From: Bacteroidales bacterium UBA3856
Lineage (GTDB): Bacteria > Bacteroidota > Bacteroidia > Bacteroidales > UBA932
DNA: 14,567 nucleotides
Direction of reading: 5' to 3'
Assembly (NCBI GenBank): GCA_002392525.1
Contig: DGHE01000148.1
Coordinates: forward strand, 1 to 14,567
Shown here: positions 1 to 7,440 of the stretch, piece by piece
Position numbering within the stretch: position 1 is the stretch's first letter
Layout: each line of letters begins with the position of its first letter
Program-made: the position numbers and the translations under genes
Notes under the pieces: generated by a model
Seen by the model: the letters and a program-made list of their open reading frames with translations, nothing else
Databases searched by the model: none
What the model was told of the DNA's origin: nothing

Positions 1-823
1 CACCGATAAAGGTGCGCTGGAAGCCGGCATAGTACTGGATAAAGTGATAGTCTCCGGTTTCGCGGGCTGTGATGGTACCGTCATAAGCGACCTTGGCGCC
101 CTGCAGGGGCACGTCGGGGAGGTTCTTGATAGCCCACTCGTTCTCATAGTAGAGGCTGTCTTCCGGCTGCACCAGCGGCTGTCCCTTCGCAGGAGTGTAG
201 GTTCCGGTGAGCTGGAGGTCAAAGACTTCTCCCAGCTGGCGGTAGGGCTGGGCACTTCCCCATCGGCTCAGGGAATAGGCATCGAAGAGGAAGCCGTAGC
301 CCTTGTTGGAGACCACCACCGGCACGCTGATCTTGGTGTTGTACTGGTACAGTTCCTCGCGAAGCCCTTTGTGGTTGAACTCACCGGCCTGGTGCTGGCC
401 AAGGCCATAGAAGGCCTCGTCTTCCCGGGAGGCATAGCTCACCGTGGTGCTCCAGGCCTTTTTGCCATCGGCCTGGGCGGGCGCAAAGGAGGCATGGCCG
501 TCCACCGCGAGCGGGGTACCATCGGCCCGGAAAAAGGCGGTACCGCCGTCCTGGCGGCTTACTTTCACCACCAGCGCCCCGGTAGAGAGAGCCACGCTGT
601 CCTTTCCCTCCTCCAGATGGAACGCATCGCAGCCTTCCTGCGGCAGCACCATCAGGCTTTTGCAGTCAGAGAAACGGCCGGTGGGCGATACGCTCACGCG
701 GACGATCTCCGGGCTTACCACCTGTAGGCGGACCGCGCCTCCGTCGGCGGTTTTTACCATTACCTCATTGCGCGAAGTGCAGGACACGGCCAGCACAAGG
801 ACCATCACAAAGAACTTTTTCAT
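1..823 (-). CDS. GH31 glycoside hydrolase lipoprotein with PA14 insert (N-terminal part; alpha-xylosidase-like)
   Basis: This reading frame opens at ATG 823 and stays open to the window edge, giving 274 residues of a longer protein whose catalytic part lies outside. It begins with a lipoprotein signal (MKKFFVMVLVLAVSC, Cys15), so it is probably exported and membrane anchored. Residues about 20-200 look like the N-terminal beta-sandwich of GH31, with FYGLGQ at 138-143, an N-x-K-G-L stretch and SNKGYGFLFD at 172-181. From about residue 203 it turns into a PA14-like segment (YDGTITARETGDYHF around 247-261). An inserted PA14 domain is known from Bacteroides GH31 alpha-xylosidases of xyloglucan loci, which suggests removal of alpha-xylosyl side chains. 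GH31 alpha-galactosidase or alpha-glucosidase remains possible because the active site is not visible. Its ATG overlaps the GH130 stop by one base (TAATG), so translation is probably coupled. Family assignment is firm; substrate is inferred. Confidence 0.85.
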   Translation of the reverse strand, partial: MKKFFVMVLVLAVSCTSRNEVMVKTADGGAVRLQVVSPEIVRVSVSPTGRFSDCKSLMVLPQEGCDAFHLEEGKDSVALSTGALVVKVSRQDGGTAFFRADGTPLAVDGHASFAPAQADGKKAWSTTVSYASREDEAFYGLGQHQAGEFNHKGLREELYQYNTKISVPVVVSNKGYGFLFDAYSLSRWGSAQPYRQLGEVFDLQLTGTYTPAKGQPLVQPEDSLYYENEWAIKNLPDVPLQGAKVAYDGTITARETGDYHFIQYYAGFQRTFIG

Positions 824-1974
824 TACTGATTCTGATCGATGAGTTTGTTCAGGGTTTCTACGGAAAGTCCGGTTCTGAGGCCGTCCTCCGGCGTATTCAT
901 GCAGTAATCTACCAGACGGTCTATCGTGGAAGTGGCTACATGCATACGGGTGTCGGAAGAAGCATAATAGATGAACACCTTGCCGTCTTCGTCGGCAATC
1001 CAGCCGTTGGAGAAGAGCACGTTCATCACATCTCCGATGTATTCGGGGCCTTCCGGGGCCATGAAAAAGCCGCCGGGGCAGGCAATGACGCGGGTGGGAT
1101 CCTCCAGCGAAGTCATATACATATAAAGTACGTACCTGAGGCCGCTGGCACATCCTCGTACGCCATGGGCCAGGTGAAGCCAGCCTTTCGGGGTCTTGAT
1201 GGGATGCGGGCCTTCGCCGTTTTTCACCTCCATGATGGTGTGATAGTGGCGGGCACTAATGATCTTTTCCTCGCCGATGACCGCGTTCTCCATGCTGTCC
1301 ACAAGGGCCCAGCCGATGCCTCCGCCATTGCCGGCGTCAATGAAACCGTCCTGCGGACGCGTGTACAAGGCGTATTTGCCATTCACGAACTCGGGGTGCA
1401 GCACTACGTTTCGCTGCTGACTTTGCGACTGGATGTCGGGGAGGCGCTCCCAGTTCACAAGGTCTTTGGTGCGGGCCACACCGGCGGCTGCCGTAGCGGC
1501 GGAAAGGTCTCCCTCGGCGGAATGGTCCTTTCTTTCCACGCAGAAGTTGCCGTAAATCCAGCCATCCTCATGGGCGGTAAGGCGCATGTCGTAAATGTTG
1601 GTGGCGGGTTCTCCCCATTCGGGCATGGTGATGGGACGGGGCCAGAAGGTGAAGTTGTCCACCCCGTTCGGGCTCTCGGCCACGGCAAAGAAACTCTTGC
1701 GGTCGTTTCCCTCCACACGCACCACCAGCACGTATTTTCCGTTCCACTTGATGGCGCCGCTGTTCATGGTGGCATGCACGCCCAGGCGCTCCATGAGGTA
1801 GGGGTTGCGCTCCTTGTTAAAATCATAGCGCCACTCCAGCGGGGCATGACCGGCCGTTATCACCGGATTCTCATAGCGCTCGTACACGCCGTTCCCCTCG
1901 ATGGGGAAATTCTTTTTCTCAATCAGCTGACGGTGGCAGTGCTTGAGCCAAGTCAGACGCTCTTCGTAGTTCAT
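823..1974 (-). CDS. GH130 4-O-beta-D-mannosyl-D-glucose phosphorylase
   Basis: A 383-residue protein without a signal peptide, hence cytoplasmic. It closely matches the subfamily 1 type of GH130, the mannosylglucose phosphorylases of about 390 residues. These use phosphate to split 4-O-beta-mannosyl-glucose into alpha-mannose-1-phosphate and glucose. Recognisable blocks are ENPVITAGHAPLEWRYDFN (35-53), VVRVEGNDRKSFFAVAESP (84-102), NIYDMRLT (126-133, whose Asp129 matches the catalytic Asp of the family), NVVLHPEFVNGKYALYTRPQ, HTIMEVKNGEGPHPIKTP and FSNGWIADEDG. Length is normal and no key block is missing. ATG 1974 follows the GH26 stop after only two bases (TAACCATG), with no Shine-Dalgarno site, so translation probably depends on upstream ribosomes. 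In Bacteroides fragilis a GH26 mannanase gene also sits next to this phosphorylase, in a pathway with a mannobiose 2-epimerase. The GH130_2 mannooligosaccharide phosphorylases are less similar by memory. Confidence 0.94.
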   Translation of the reverse strand: MNYEERLTWLKHCHRQLIEKKNFPIEGNGVYERYENPVITAGHAPLEWRYDFNKERNPYLMERLGVHATMNSGAIKWNGKYVLVVRVEGNDRKSFFAVAESPNGVDNFTFWPRPITMPEWGEPATNIYDMRLTAHEDGWIYGNFCVERKDHSAEGDLSAATAAAGVARTKDLVNWERLPDIQSQSQQRNVVLHPEFVNGKYALYTRPQDGFIDAGNGGGIGWALVDSMENAVIGEEKIISARHYHTIMEVKNGEGPHPIKTPKGWLHLAHGVRGCASGLRYVLYMYMTSLEDPTRVIACPGGFFMAPEGPEYIGDVMNVLFSNGWIADEDGKVFIYYASSDTRMHVATSTIDRLVDYCMNTPEDGLRTGLSVETLNKLIDQNQ

Positions 1975-1976
1975 GG

Positions 1977-3059
1977 TTAGTCTATCAGTACAATATCTTC
2001 TTTAGCGGCAAAAGCCTTGAAATCATCTTCTCCGGCATAGCCTTTCCAGGGGCCGTAGAAATGGCCGGGCTTGTCCCAGGCGTTGCGCCAGGTAAGGACG
2101 TAGGAAATGGGGAAGCCCTGGATGGCCGGGTACAGGGACTCGCACCACCAGTTGGCATCAGGAATGCCTTCCAGACCGGTTTCGCTGAGGCAGATGAGCT
2201 TGTTATGCTCCGTTCCGAGGGCGACCAGGGTAGAGAGCATATCCTTTACCTCGGCGGCAAAGCGGGCGCCGGAAGCCTCCACAGGCTCTCCGGGAGCCAC
2301 AAATTCATAAATGTCGGTGCCCAGGATGTCCACAAATTCATCTCCGGGATAACGGGACATGTAATCCTCGGGCGAGATAGGGCCGTTGGGCGAATAGCAC
2401 CACAGAATGTTGGTGAGGCCGCGCTCTTTGGTAAAATAGAGCCAGGTCATGCGATACAGTTCCTGGTATTCCTCCGGGGTGCAGAGTTTTCCGCCCCACC
2501 AGAACCAGCTGGCCAGGTTCTCGTGCCAGGGCCGGAAGATGACGGCAACGTCCCCGAGACTCTCGAAAAAGTCGGCAGCCCGCTTGAGCCAAACGCGGAA
2601 TTCGGCATTTTTCTCCCCGCCGGGGAGGATGGATTTCACGACGCTGGCCGATGACACGTCCCAGGCGTCTCCCCCGGTGACGAGGTTGTCCGGGTGCCAG
2701 GAGAAGGTGACCATTCCGCCGCGCGCGATGTGCTGGAGGGCGGCTTTGCGCATAAGGCCGAAGGGCACGCCGTCGAGGTTTTTATCTACGCCATGCTCAA
2801 TGTCTCCGAGGTCAAAACCCACCATGGCGGGGTACTGTCCGCAGACATCCTTTACATCCGAGCGGTCCAGCGGATCGTTTTCGTAGTCCTCCACGCACCA
2901 GGTGTGACCATAGGCGTAAGTGTCCTGGTGGGCGTAGGCAATCTGGCCTTTCGAAGAGAGGTCTTTCAGGCGCTGGGCCAGTTCTTCCTTGGGAGTTTTC
3001 ATAGAAGGTGTGCAGGCCATTAACAGAAAGGCTGCAAAGATAACACTAATCTTTTTCAT
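1977..3059 (-). CDS. GH26 endo-beta-1,4-mannanase / mannobiohydrolase, lipoprotein
   Basis: A 360-residue GH26 enzyme with a lipoprotein signal (lipobox LMAC, Cys16), so it should sit on a membrane facing the periplasm or the cell surface. Family marks are TFSWHPDN (118-125), the acid/base motif FRPWHEN with Glu180, the aromatic cluster ASWFWWGG (183-190), ILWCYSPN (218-225), DILGTDIYE and the nucleophile motif CLSETGLEG with Glu293, followed by VLTWRNAW (321-328). Both catalytic glutamates are present and the length is ordinary for a single-domain GH26. It would release mannobiose or longer mannooligosaccharides from mannan or glucomannan; whether it acts endo or releases mannobiose from chain ends cannot be read from the sequence. 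Its ATG overlaps the GH5 stop by one base (TGATG), and the GH130 gene follows after two bases. This tight pairing supports production of mannobiose for the epimerase-phosphorylase route. Confidence 0.93.
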   Translation of the reverse strand: MKKISVIFAAFLLMACTPSMKTPKEELAQRLKDLSSKGQIAYAHQDTYAYGHTWCVEDYENDPLDRSDVKDVCGQYPAMVGFDLGDIEHGVDKNLDGVPFGLMRKAALQHIARGGMVTFSWHPDNLVTGGDAWDVSSASVVKSILPGGEKNAEFRVWLKRAADFFESLGDVAVIFRPWHENLASWFWWGGKLCTPEEYQELYRMTWLYFTKERGLTNILWCYSPNGPISPEDYMSRYPGDEFVDILGTDIYEFVAPGEPVEASGARFAAEVKDMLSTLVALGTEHNKLICLSETGLEGIPDANWWCESLYPAIQGFPISYVLTWRNAWDKPGHFYGPWKGYAGEDDFKAFAAKEDIVLID

Positions 3060-4888
3060 CAGAAAACGGGGGCTTTATCGTAAACAGACTGAAGGGTATA
3101 GGTTTCGTCGGTGGTGCTCCAGGCCTTGACCATGGCTTTGACGGGCTGTTCACCACTATTCATATACTGTCCGGTACCATGATGAATGTAAGGATGGTGT
3201 TCCTGGCCGGCACCCTCGGCACCGTTATCCCACAAGAAGGCCGATATCCCGTAAGTTCTCGCAGCTTTTACTACAAACTCAAGATAATAAAGGTAGTAAG
3301 CCCATGCTCTCGCTTTACTCTTGTCTCGCATGGAACAGCCGAATTCGCCCATGTAAACGGGAATATTTTTGGCCAGATAGGTGGAATAGATGCTATAGAA
3401 CAGGTCCTTAATCTCCTTCTCCCCGGTGGGGAAACTGTTTCCGGTATGGCCCCAGTCTGTCGGTGGAGTCCAGGGATTTCCATTATCATCCTTGTCACGG
3501 ATAGTGAAAGACCAAGGATCATAGCAGTGGAAAGCCAACATAATTCTCCCGGCAGCGTCATCGGGGACCTGAATATATTTGAGAGCATGGGGACTTGCCG
3601 CATAAGCGGGAACGCCCAGCCAACGGGTACTATTATTGCCTTTCGTTCCACGCACTGCGTTCACAAACACCTGATTCCACTCGTTCAGTATCTTTCCGCA
3701 CTTGGTGGGATTGGAGGACTCTACATCCCAATTGCTTCCATAGATGAGCTCATTGAAGGACTCGAACATGAGAAAATCGCCCTTATCTTTGAACTTGGCA
3801 GCGATTTGTTTCCAGACTGCGGCAATCTCTTCCTTAATCTTTGTATTCTCAGAGGGGCTGTCCACGGCTTTCTTCAAGTTAAGCCAGTGGCCATCACCAT
3901 GGTCTTCGTCGTGATGGGTGTTGATTATCACCTTAAGGCCGGCATTTTCGGCCCAGCCCACAACCTCATAAACGCGATTCAGCCAGGTCTCATCCAGCTT
4001 ATAGTCCGGAGCATCCCCGATATGGCCCAACCAGGTAATGGGGATACGGATACTGGTAAATCCGGCAGCTTTAACACCGTTAAAGGTTGCCTGTGTTGCC
4101 AAAACACCATCCCAGGCGTCTTCCCTGGCCACGCCGTTGGCATATGCGTCAAAGTGATTGCCCAGATTCCACCCAAGCCCCATTTCCATTGCTCGGGCCC
4201 AGGCGGCATTGTCCAAGGCATCTGGATCCTTTATTTTGGAATCTTGGGTAATAGTCAGCTTATCCGTAAACGAAGCCGATGTTACGGTAATCTCGGCCGA
4301 GCGCTCGTCATAACTATCGTTGGCTCCAGCCTTGAAGGTGAATTTCATCTTGTAATTCTTGAACGCTGTCTGGGTAACCTCCAGCCAAGAGGGAACGTCG
4401 GAAAGCGTTGCAGCCTCCGGCGCCGTCACAATCACGGAAGCCGAACCGCCTTTCTGCTCCAGAGACAAACTGTGTTTATCCAAGGTAATAATCTTGGGCG
4501 TATCATTCTCTGGCTCCCGGGCAGCCTGATTGATAGCAAGGTCCTTGGAGAAGGTTCCGCTCTTGAAGGTAATGGTAGTATTCCGCTCCTGGGTACTCAG
4601 ATTAGCAGCCACCGTAACCTTATAGGTAACCTTGAACGTTTCACTATTATACGTTCCGTCCGGAATGGTTACCCATGAAGGACGAACACCAATACTGGGT
4701 TTGGTGGGTGCCGTTACCGTCAAATCAAAAGACCCTCCATCTATTTCGGCCTCAAACGAAGATTGAGACAGGGTAAGGTCTTTGGGCGCCTCCGGCTTCA
4801 CAGGCTCTACTGACGCTACTGGGGTGCAGGCACAAGCAGACAAAGCCAGTATTTCCAAAAGAATGGTAAACATCATTTTCATACGCAT
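3059..4888 (-). CDS. GH5 (subfamily 4-like) endo-beta-1,4-glucanase with tandem BACON domains, lipoprotein
   Basis: A 609-residue protein. The signal ends in LSACAC (Cys19 best fits the lipobox), although Glu12 inside the hydrophobic stretch is unusual. Two BACON-type beta-sandwiches follow (about 37-123 and 131-217), which in this phylum act as spacers holding the catalytic domain off the surface. The GH5 domain spans about 228-600: GLGWNLGNHFDA (237-248), SIRIPITWLGHIG (279-291), INTHHDE (322-328), acid/base FESFNE with Glu380, FHCYDPW (453-459), nucleophile YMGEFG with Glu515 and ISAFLWDNG (548-556). The GWNLGN, RIPITW and HHDE blocks point to subfamily 4, whose members cut xyloglucan, mixed-linkage glucan or glucomannan; in this locus glucomannan or xyloglucan is most likely. 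ATG 4888 is used, but ATG 4882 is also possible; no Shine-Dalgarno site is seen. It follows the longest gap of the operon (55 bases, with a hairpin) and overlaps the GH26 start by one base. Rows sampled here are lower in G+C than in neighbouring enzyme genes. Confidence 0.9.
   Translation of the reverse strand: MRMKMMFTILLEILALSACACTPVASVEPVKPEAPKDLTLSQSSFEAEIDGGSFDLTVTAPTKPSIGVRPSWVTIPDGTYNSETFKVTYKVTVAANLSTQERNTTITFKSGTFSKDLAINQAAREPENDTPKIITLDKHSLSLEQKGGSASVIVTAPEAATLSDVPSWLEVTQTAFKNYKMKFTFKAGANDSYDERSAEITVTSASFTDKLTITQDSKIKDPDALDNAAWARAMEMGLGWNLGNHFDAYANGVAREDAWDGVLATQATFNGVKAAGFTSIRIPITWLGHIGDAPDYKLDETWLNRVYEVVGWAENAGLKVIINTHHDEDHGDGHWLNLKKAVDSPSENTKIKEEIAAVWKQIAAKFKDKGDFLMFESFNELIYGSNWDVESSNPTKCGKILNEWNQVFVNAVRGTKGNNSTRWLGVPAYAASPHALKYIQVPDDAAGRIMLAFHCYDPWSFTIRDKDDNGNPWTPPTDWGHTGNSFPTGEKEIKDLFYSIYSTYLAKNIPVYMGEFGCSMRDKSKARAWAYYLYYLEFVVKAARTYGISAFLWDNGAEGAGQEHHPYIHHGTGQYMNSGEQPVKAMVKAWSTTDETYTLQSVYDKAPVF
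4238..4780 (-). repeat. Tandem BACON domains encoded in the GH5 gene
   Basis: Two consecutive units of about 87 residues precede the GH5 domain (bases about 4520-4780 and 4238-4498). Both share the layout L-x-L-x-x-x-S-[FL]-x-x-E, then a Gly-Gly-[SA] turn, then V-T-A-P, then P-S-W-[VL], and each ends in a serine-rich strand followed by L-x-I-[NT]-Q. The units are diverged from each other, so this is an old duplication. They probably act as a rigid stalk, with glycan binding less likely. Confidence 0.8.
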
Positions 4889-4906
4889 ATTGTATTGAAT
4901 GGGAAC

Positions 4907-4932
4907 CCGGAGGGAGGGTCAGTCCCCTCCGG
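4907..4932 (-). other. Intercistronic inverted repeat (hairpin) ahead of the GH5 gene
   Basis: In the 55-base gap between the 825-residue surface protein and the GH5 gene, the transcript reads CCGGAGGG, ten bases, then CCCTCCGG. This is a perfect 8-bp, very G+C-rich stem ending about 18 bases before the GH5 start codon. No T-run follows it in the direction of transcription, so it does not look like an intrinsic terminator. It could protect the upstream message from 3' exonucleases, mark a processing site, or lower initiation at the GH5 gene. The repeat is seen directly; the role is inferred. Confidence 0.55.
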
Positions 4933-4943
4933 ATTAAAAAGCT

Positions 4944-7421
4944 CTACAGAAATACAACCTTTGTAAAGGTTACCTTGTGTCCTTGAAGAATAAAAGCGGT
5001 TCCCCAACCTGCCTGGGTAGTAAGATGCGTGAATGCATCTCCCGTAGCTTCAAAGGAAACATATCCCTTTGCAACAGCCTCGGCCGAATTGGTCTGGTTC
5101 CACTGTCCGTCAGAAGGACATACATAACCCATGTTGTCCCAGTGACCGCTGAAAAGTTGAATCTTCCAGTCAGAGGCATCCTCTGCGGTGAAATAAATCC
5201 TAACCTCGGAGCCTTCTGACAGACCCGCTTTTACCCAGTCCGTTTCATCACCGAGAGTAAGATTGACGGAACATTTTTCACCTGACTCTTCACTTCCTTC
5301 CCAGACAATCGTTTCGGTAGCGCCAAACTGAATCAGGGAAATACCCTTGATGAAGGCGCCCTTACCATTGACAACGAAGGAGAAGCCCCAGCCCTGACCA
5401 GTGGCCGTAAGCTGGTTCAGAATATCGGCAGTAACCTCAAAGGCATAGAAGGTATCGCCGGAATCGGCAAACTCGGGTTTAACGGTGTTTTTACCGCCCA
5501 ACGCTTCCAGGTTAATGGAATCCCAGTGACCTGCCTGCAGTTTGAACTCCCATTCTTCTGCATAGGTCTCATAGTAAACGCGGACGACGTCACCTTCCTT
5601 GATACCAAGCTGTACCCAGCCATCTTCCGGACCAGCCTCCAGGTTGTTGCCCCAATCGGCCAAATCATGCTTGCCTTCCCAAATAAAGGTTTCAGTATAA
5701 GGAGCGGTTACGCTGAACGGGATGGCCCATGTGAGCTTCATGCCCGTATTCAGCACCAAATCCAAACGATAGACACCAGGGCCTACGCCTTCCGGAATCA
5801 TAAAGACGAGTTCCGTGTCTGTGCGGGACACCCAGTCGACCACCTTCTTTCCTTTGATGAACATACTCTCAACCATAAACAGGTTGGTACCCGTAATGGT
5901 GAACTTCTTGCCAAGAGAAACCTCTTTGGGAAGGACCATGTCGACGGGCTCATCATAAGTCACTTCCATCTGAGAGATGACGGTGTTCCACCCATTGAGC
6001 TTTTCAATGACCACATCTCCAGAGAGAATAGTAGGATCGGTGGTAACAACGACCTTGTTGCTGTCCAGGACAGCAATCTTGATGGGATCACCCTCCTCGT
6101 CAAAGCCATCCCTTACTTCCAGCGTATCCAAAGTGAACTTGCACTCGATGCCGCCCACACTGACCTTCTTGATAAGTTCCAGATCCTCACCGGTGAACTC
6201 AAACTTCTCACGGGCGACAATCTTGTCCGTAGAAACCTTCTCAACGGCAGGATTGACGAACTCAATCTTATCCACAACCACTGCCGAACCATTGGCAAGC
6301 TGCACGGTTACGTCTCCGTCCGGTGCTTCCTCGGGGATAATGGCAATCACGGCAGGAGGTACATCCTCAGCATTATAGGTAAAGCTTGCCTCGACGCCAC
6401 CGAAGGAAACTCCGGTAATAAGGTCAAGATCTTCACCGGTAATGAAGGTCCGATAACCAGCCTTGTAACGAGGATCCTCAGACTCCTCGTCCACAGAAAT
6501 GGACAGACCGGAAGGAAGGACACCGACAATGGTTCCGGCCACAAACGTATCTCCGGCAAAAGTGGTAAACACTACGTCTCCGTCTTCGGCATCGGCAGGC
6601 AGAGCGGCGCTCAGTTCAGAAGCGTCATCGCTCACGCTGAAATCCTTTTGTTCCACTCCGGAAAAAGCAACCTTAGCCACCATATTCAGGTAATTACCCG
6701 TAAAGGTGAGGACGGTACCGGCTTTGACGGGCTCCGTAAACTCAGTCACATCCACGGAAGGCTTACCCACTACGATTTCCTTGGTAGAAGGATAGATGTT
6801 GGGAATGCTGCTCTTGTCTACGGTCTCGTCAACATCGCAGATCCTGATAATACCGCTGGTGGCAGCTGCCGGCACATACACCTTGGTGCTATGGCGGGTC
6901 TTATCAAAAATCATAGCTCCGGTAGCATAGGTAAGACCGTTACCGGAAGTAAAGATTACCTCCTGGATATTATTCAGGTATTCACCTTTAAGGGTAATCA
7001 CATCACCGGGCATAAGCACATCGTCGCATTCAAAATCTTCGAATTCCATGCCCTCCGCATACTCCAGATCAAATTTTGTGGCGGAGGTGTTGCCATTTGC
7101 ATCGGCGACAACCACTTTACCCACTTCGGGACCTTCCAGCGGGACAGTTACGACAATCTCGGACAGGCGGCCGTTGCCTTGTCCCTGCGTAATGGCCGTA
7201 ATAGGGGCCACACCAGGGATACGAACTTCTGTCACCTTATCCATGTTGGTGCCGTAGAGGTGCAGTTCCGCACCGCGGACAACCGGATTGGGAGACACCG
7301 CCGCCAGGGCGATGGGACCACTCAACTGGTTGGTATCCACCTCTTTATGCGAGCAGGAAAGAGTGCCCACCACGGCCACCATCACTGCTGCGAGAAAAGA
7401 AAGTTTGATGATATTTTTCAT
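4944..7421 (-). CDS. Large surface glycan-binding lipoprotein: six IPT/TIG-like repeats plus a duplicated C-terminal module
   Basis: An 825-residue lipoprotein (lipobox TLSC, Cys23) with no catalytic motif. Residues about 36-573 hold roughly six IPT/TIG-like units, each marked by a G-x-[NYD]-[LM] turn followed by a hydrophobic strand: GTNM (57-60), GEYLNNIQEV (146-155), GNYLNMVAKV (242-251), GEDLDLITGV (329-338), GEDLELIKKV (411-420) and GTNLFMVESM (511-520). Two related units of about 125 residues then close the protein (576-701 and 702-825), each carrying WEG, GHWD and GWG motifs. The position, after SusC/SusD and another IPT-type protein, and the architecture suggest a surface glycan-binding protein: IPT units as a stalk, terminal units as the binding heads. 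It is not a classical SusE or SusF. Start ATG 7421 has only a weak AAGG upstream. The gap from the preceding gene is 19 bases. I recognise the class but not an exact characterised relative. Confidence 0.82.
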   Translation of the reverse strand: MKNIIKLSFLAAVMVAVVGTLSCSHKEVDTNQLSGPIALAAVSPNPVVRGAELHLYGTNMDKVTEVRIPGVAPITAITQGQGNGRLSEIVVTVPLEGPEVGKVVVADANGNTSATKFDLEYAEGMEFEDFECDDVLMPGDVITLKGEYLNNIQEVIFTSGNGLTYATGAMIFDKTRHSTKVYVPAAATSGIIRICDVDETVDKSSIPNIYPSTKEIVVGKPSVDVTEFTEPVKAGTVLTFTGNYLNMVAKVAFSGVEQKDFSVSDDASELSAALPADAEDGDVVFTTFAGDTFVAGTIVGVLPSGLSISVDEESEDPRYKAGYRTFITGEDLDLITGVSFGGVEASFTYNAEDVPPAVIAIIPEEAPDGDVTVQLANGSAVVVDKIEFVNPAVEKVSTDKIVAREKFEFTGEDLELIKKVSVGGIECKFTLDTLEVRDGFDEEGDPIKIAVLDSNKVVVTTDPTILSGDVVIEKLNGWNTVISQMEVTYDEPVDMVLPKEVSLGKKFTITGTNLFMVESMFIKGKKVVDWVSRTDTELVFMIPEGVGPGVYRLDLVLNTGMKLTWAIPFSVTAPYTETFIWEGKHDLADWGNNLEAGPEDGWVQLGIKEGDVVRVYYETYAEEWEFKLQAGHWDSINLEALGGKNTVKPEFADSGDTFYAFEVTADILNQLTATGQGWGFSFVVNGKGAFIKGISLIQFGATETIVWEGSEESGEKCSVNLTLGDETDWVKAGLSEGSEVRIYFTAEDASDWKIQLFSGHWDNMGYVCPSDGQWNQTNSAEAVAKGYVSFEATGDAFTHLTTQAGWGTAFILQGHKVTFTKVVFL
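4947..5696 (-). repeat. Tandem duplication of a putative carbohydrate-binding module (two units)
   Basis: Unit 1 (bases 5319-5696, residues 576-701) and unit 2 (4947-5318, residues 702-825) start alike (TETFIWEG and TETIVWEG). They share in the same order D-x-W-V, an EG-x-x-VR-[VI]-Y strand, W-[EK]-[FI]-[KQ]-L, x-GHWD and GWG, and both end in a strand of alternating hydrophobic residues. Conserved tryptophans and the Gly-His-Trp-Asp motif are plausible sugar-stacking positions. The copies are diverged at protein level, so this is not a recent DNA duplication. Ligand binding is inferred. Confidence 0.75.
5703..7316 (-). repeat. Array of about six IPT/TIG-like units in the large surface protein
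   Basis: Units of about 80-100 residues repeat across residues 36-573. The fourth and fifth are the most alike (GEDLDLITGVSFGG and GEDLELIKKVSVGG). IPT/TIG domains are immunoglobulin-like folds common in surface glycan-binding proteins of this phylum. Boundaries are approximate because they were placed by eye. Confidence 0.75.
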
Positions 7422-7440
7422 GTCTTTGATACCTTATGGG

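Noticed and set aside
44..842. Two overlapping plus-strand open frames at the left edge
   Set aside because: The minus strand here reads continuously as a GH31 N-terminus with a lipoprotein signal, and neither plus-strand product resembles a protein family.
940..1980. Plus-strand open frame of 346 codons opposite GH130
   Set aside because: The minus strand is a near-canonical GH130 protein; the plus-strand product has no family features.
3179..4678. Plus-strand open frame of 499 codons opposite the GH5_4 gene
   Set aside because: It shadows a gene with both catalytic glutamates and BACON domains, and shows no protein family features.
4907..4932. The hairpin as an intrinsic transcription terminator
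   Set aside because: No run of T follows the stem in the direction of transcription, and the downstream genes need to be read from the same operon.
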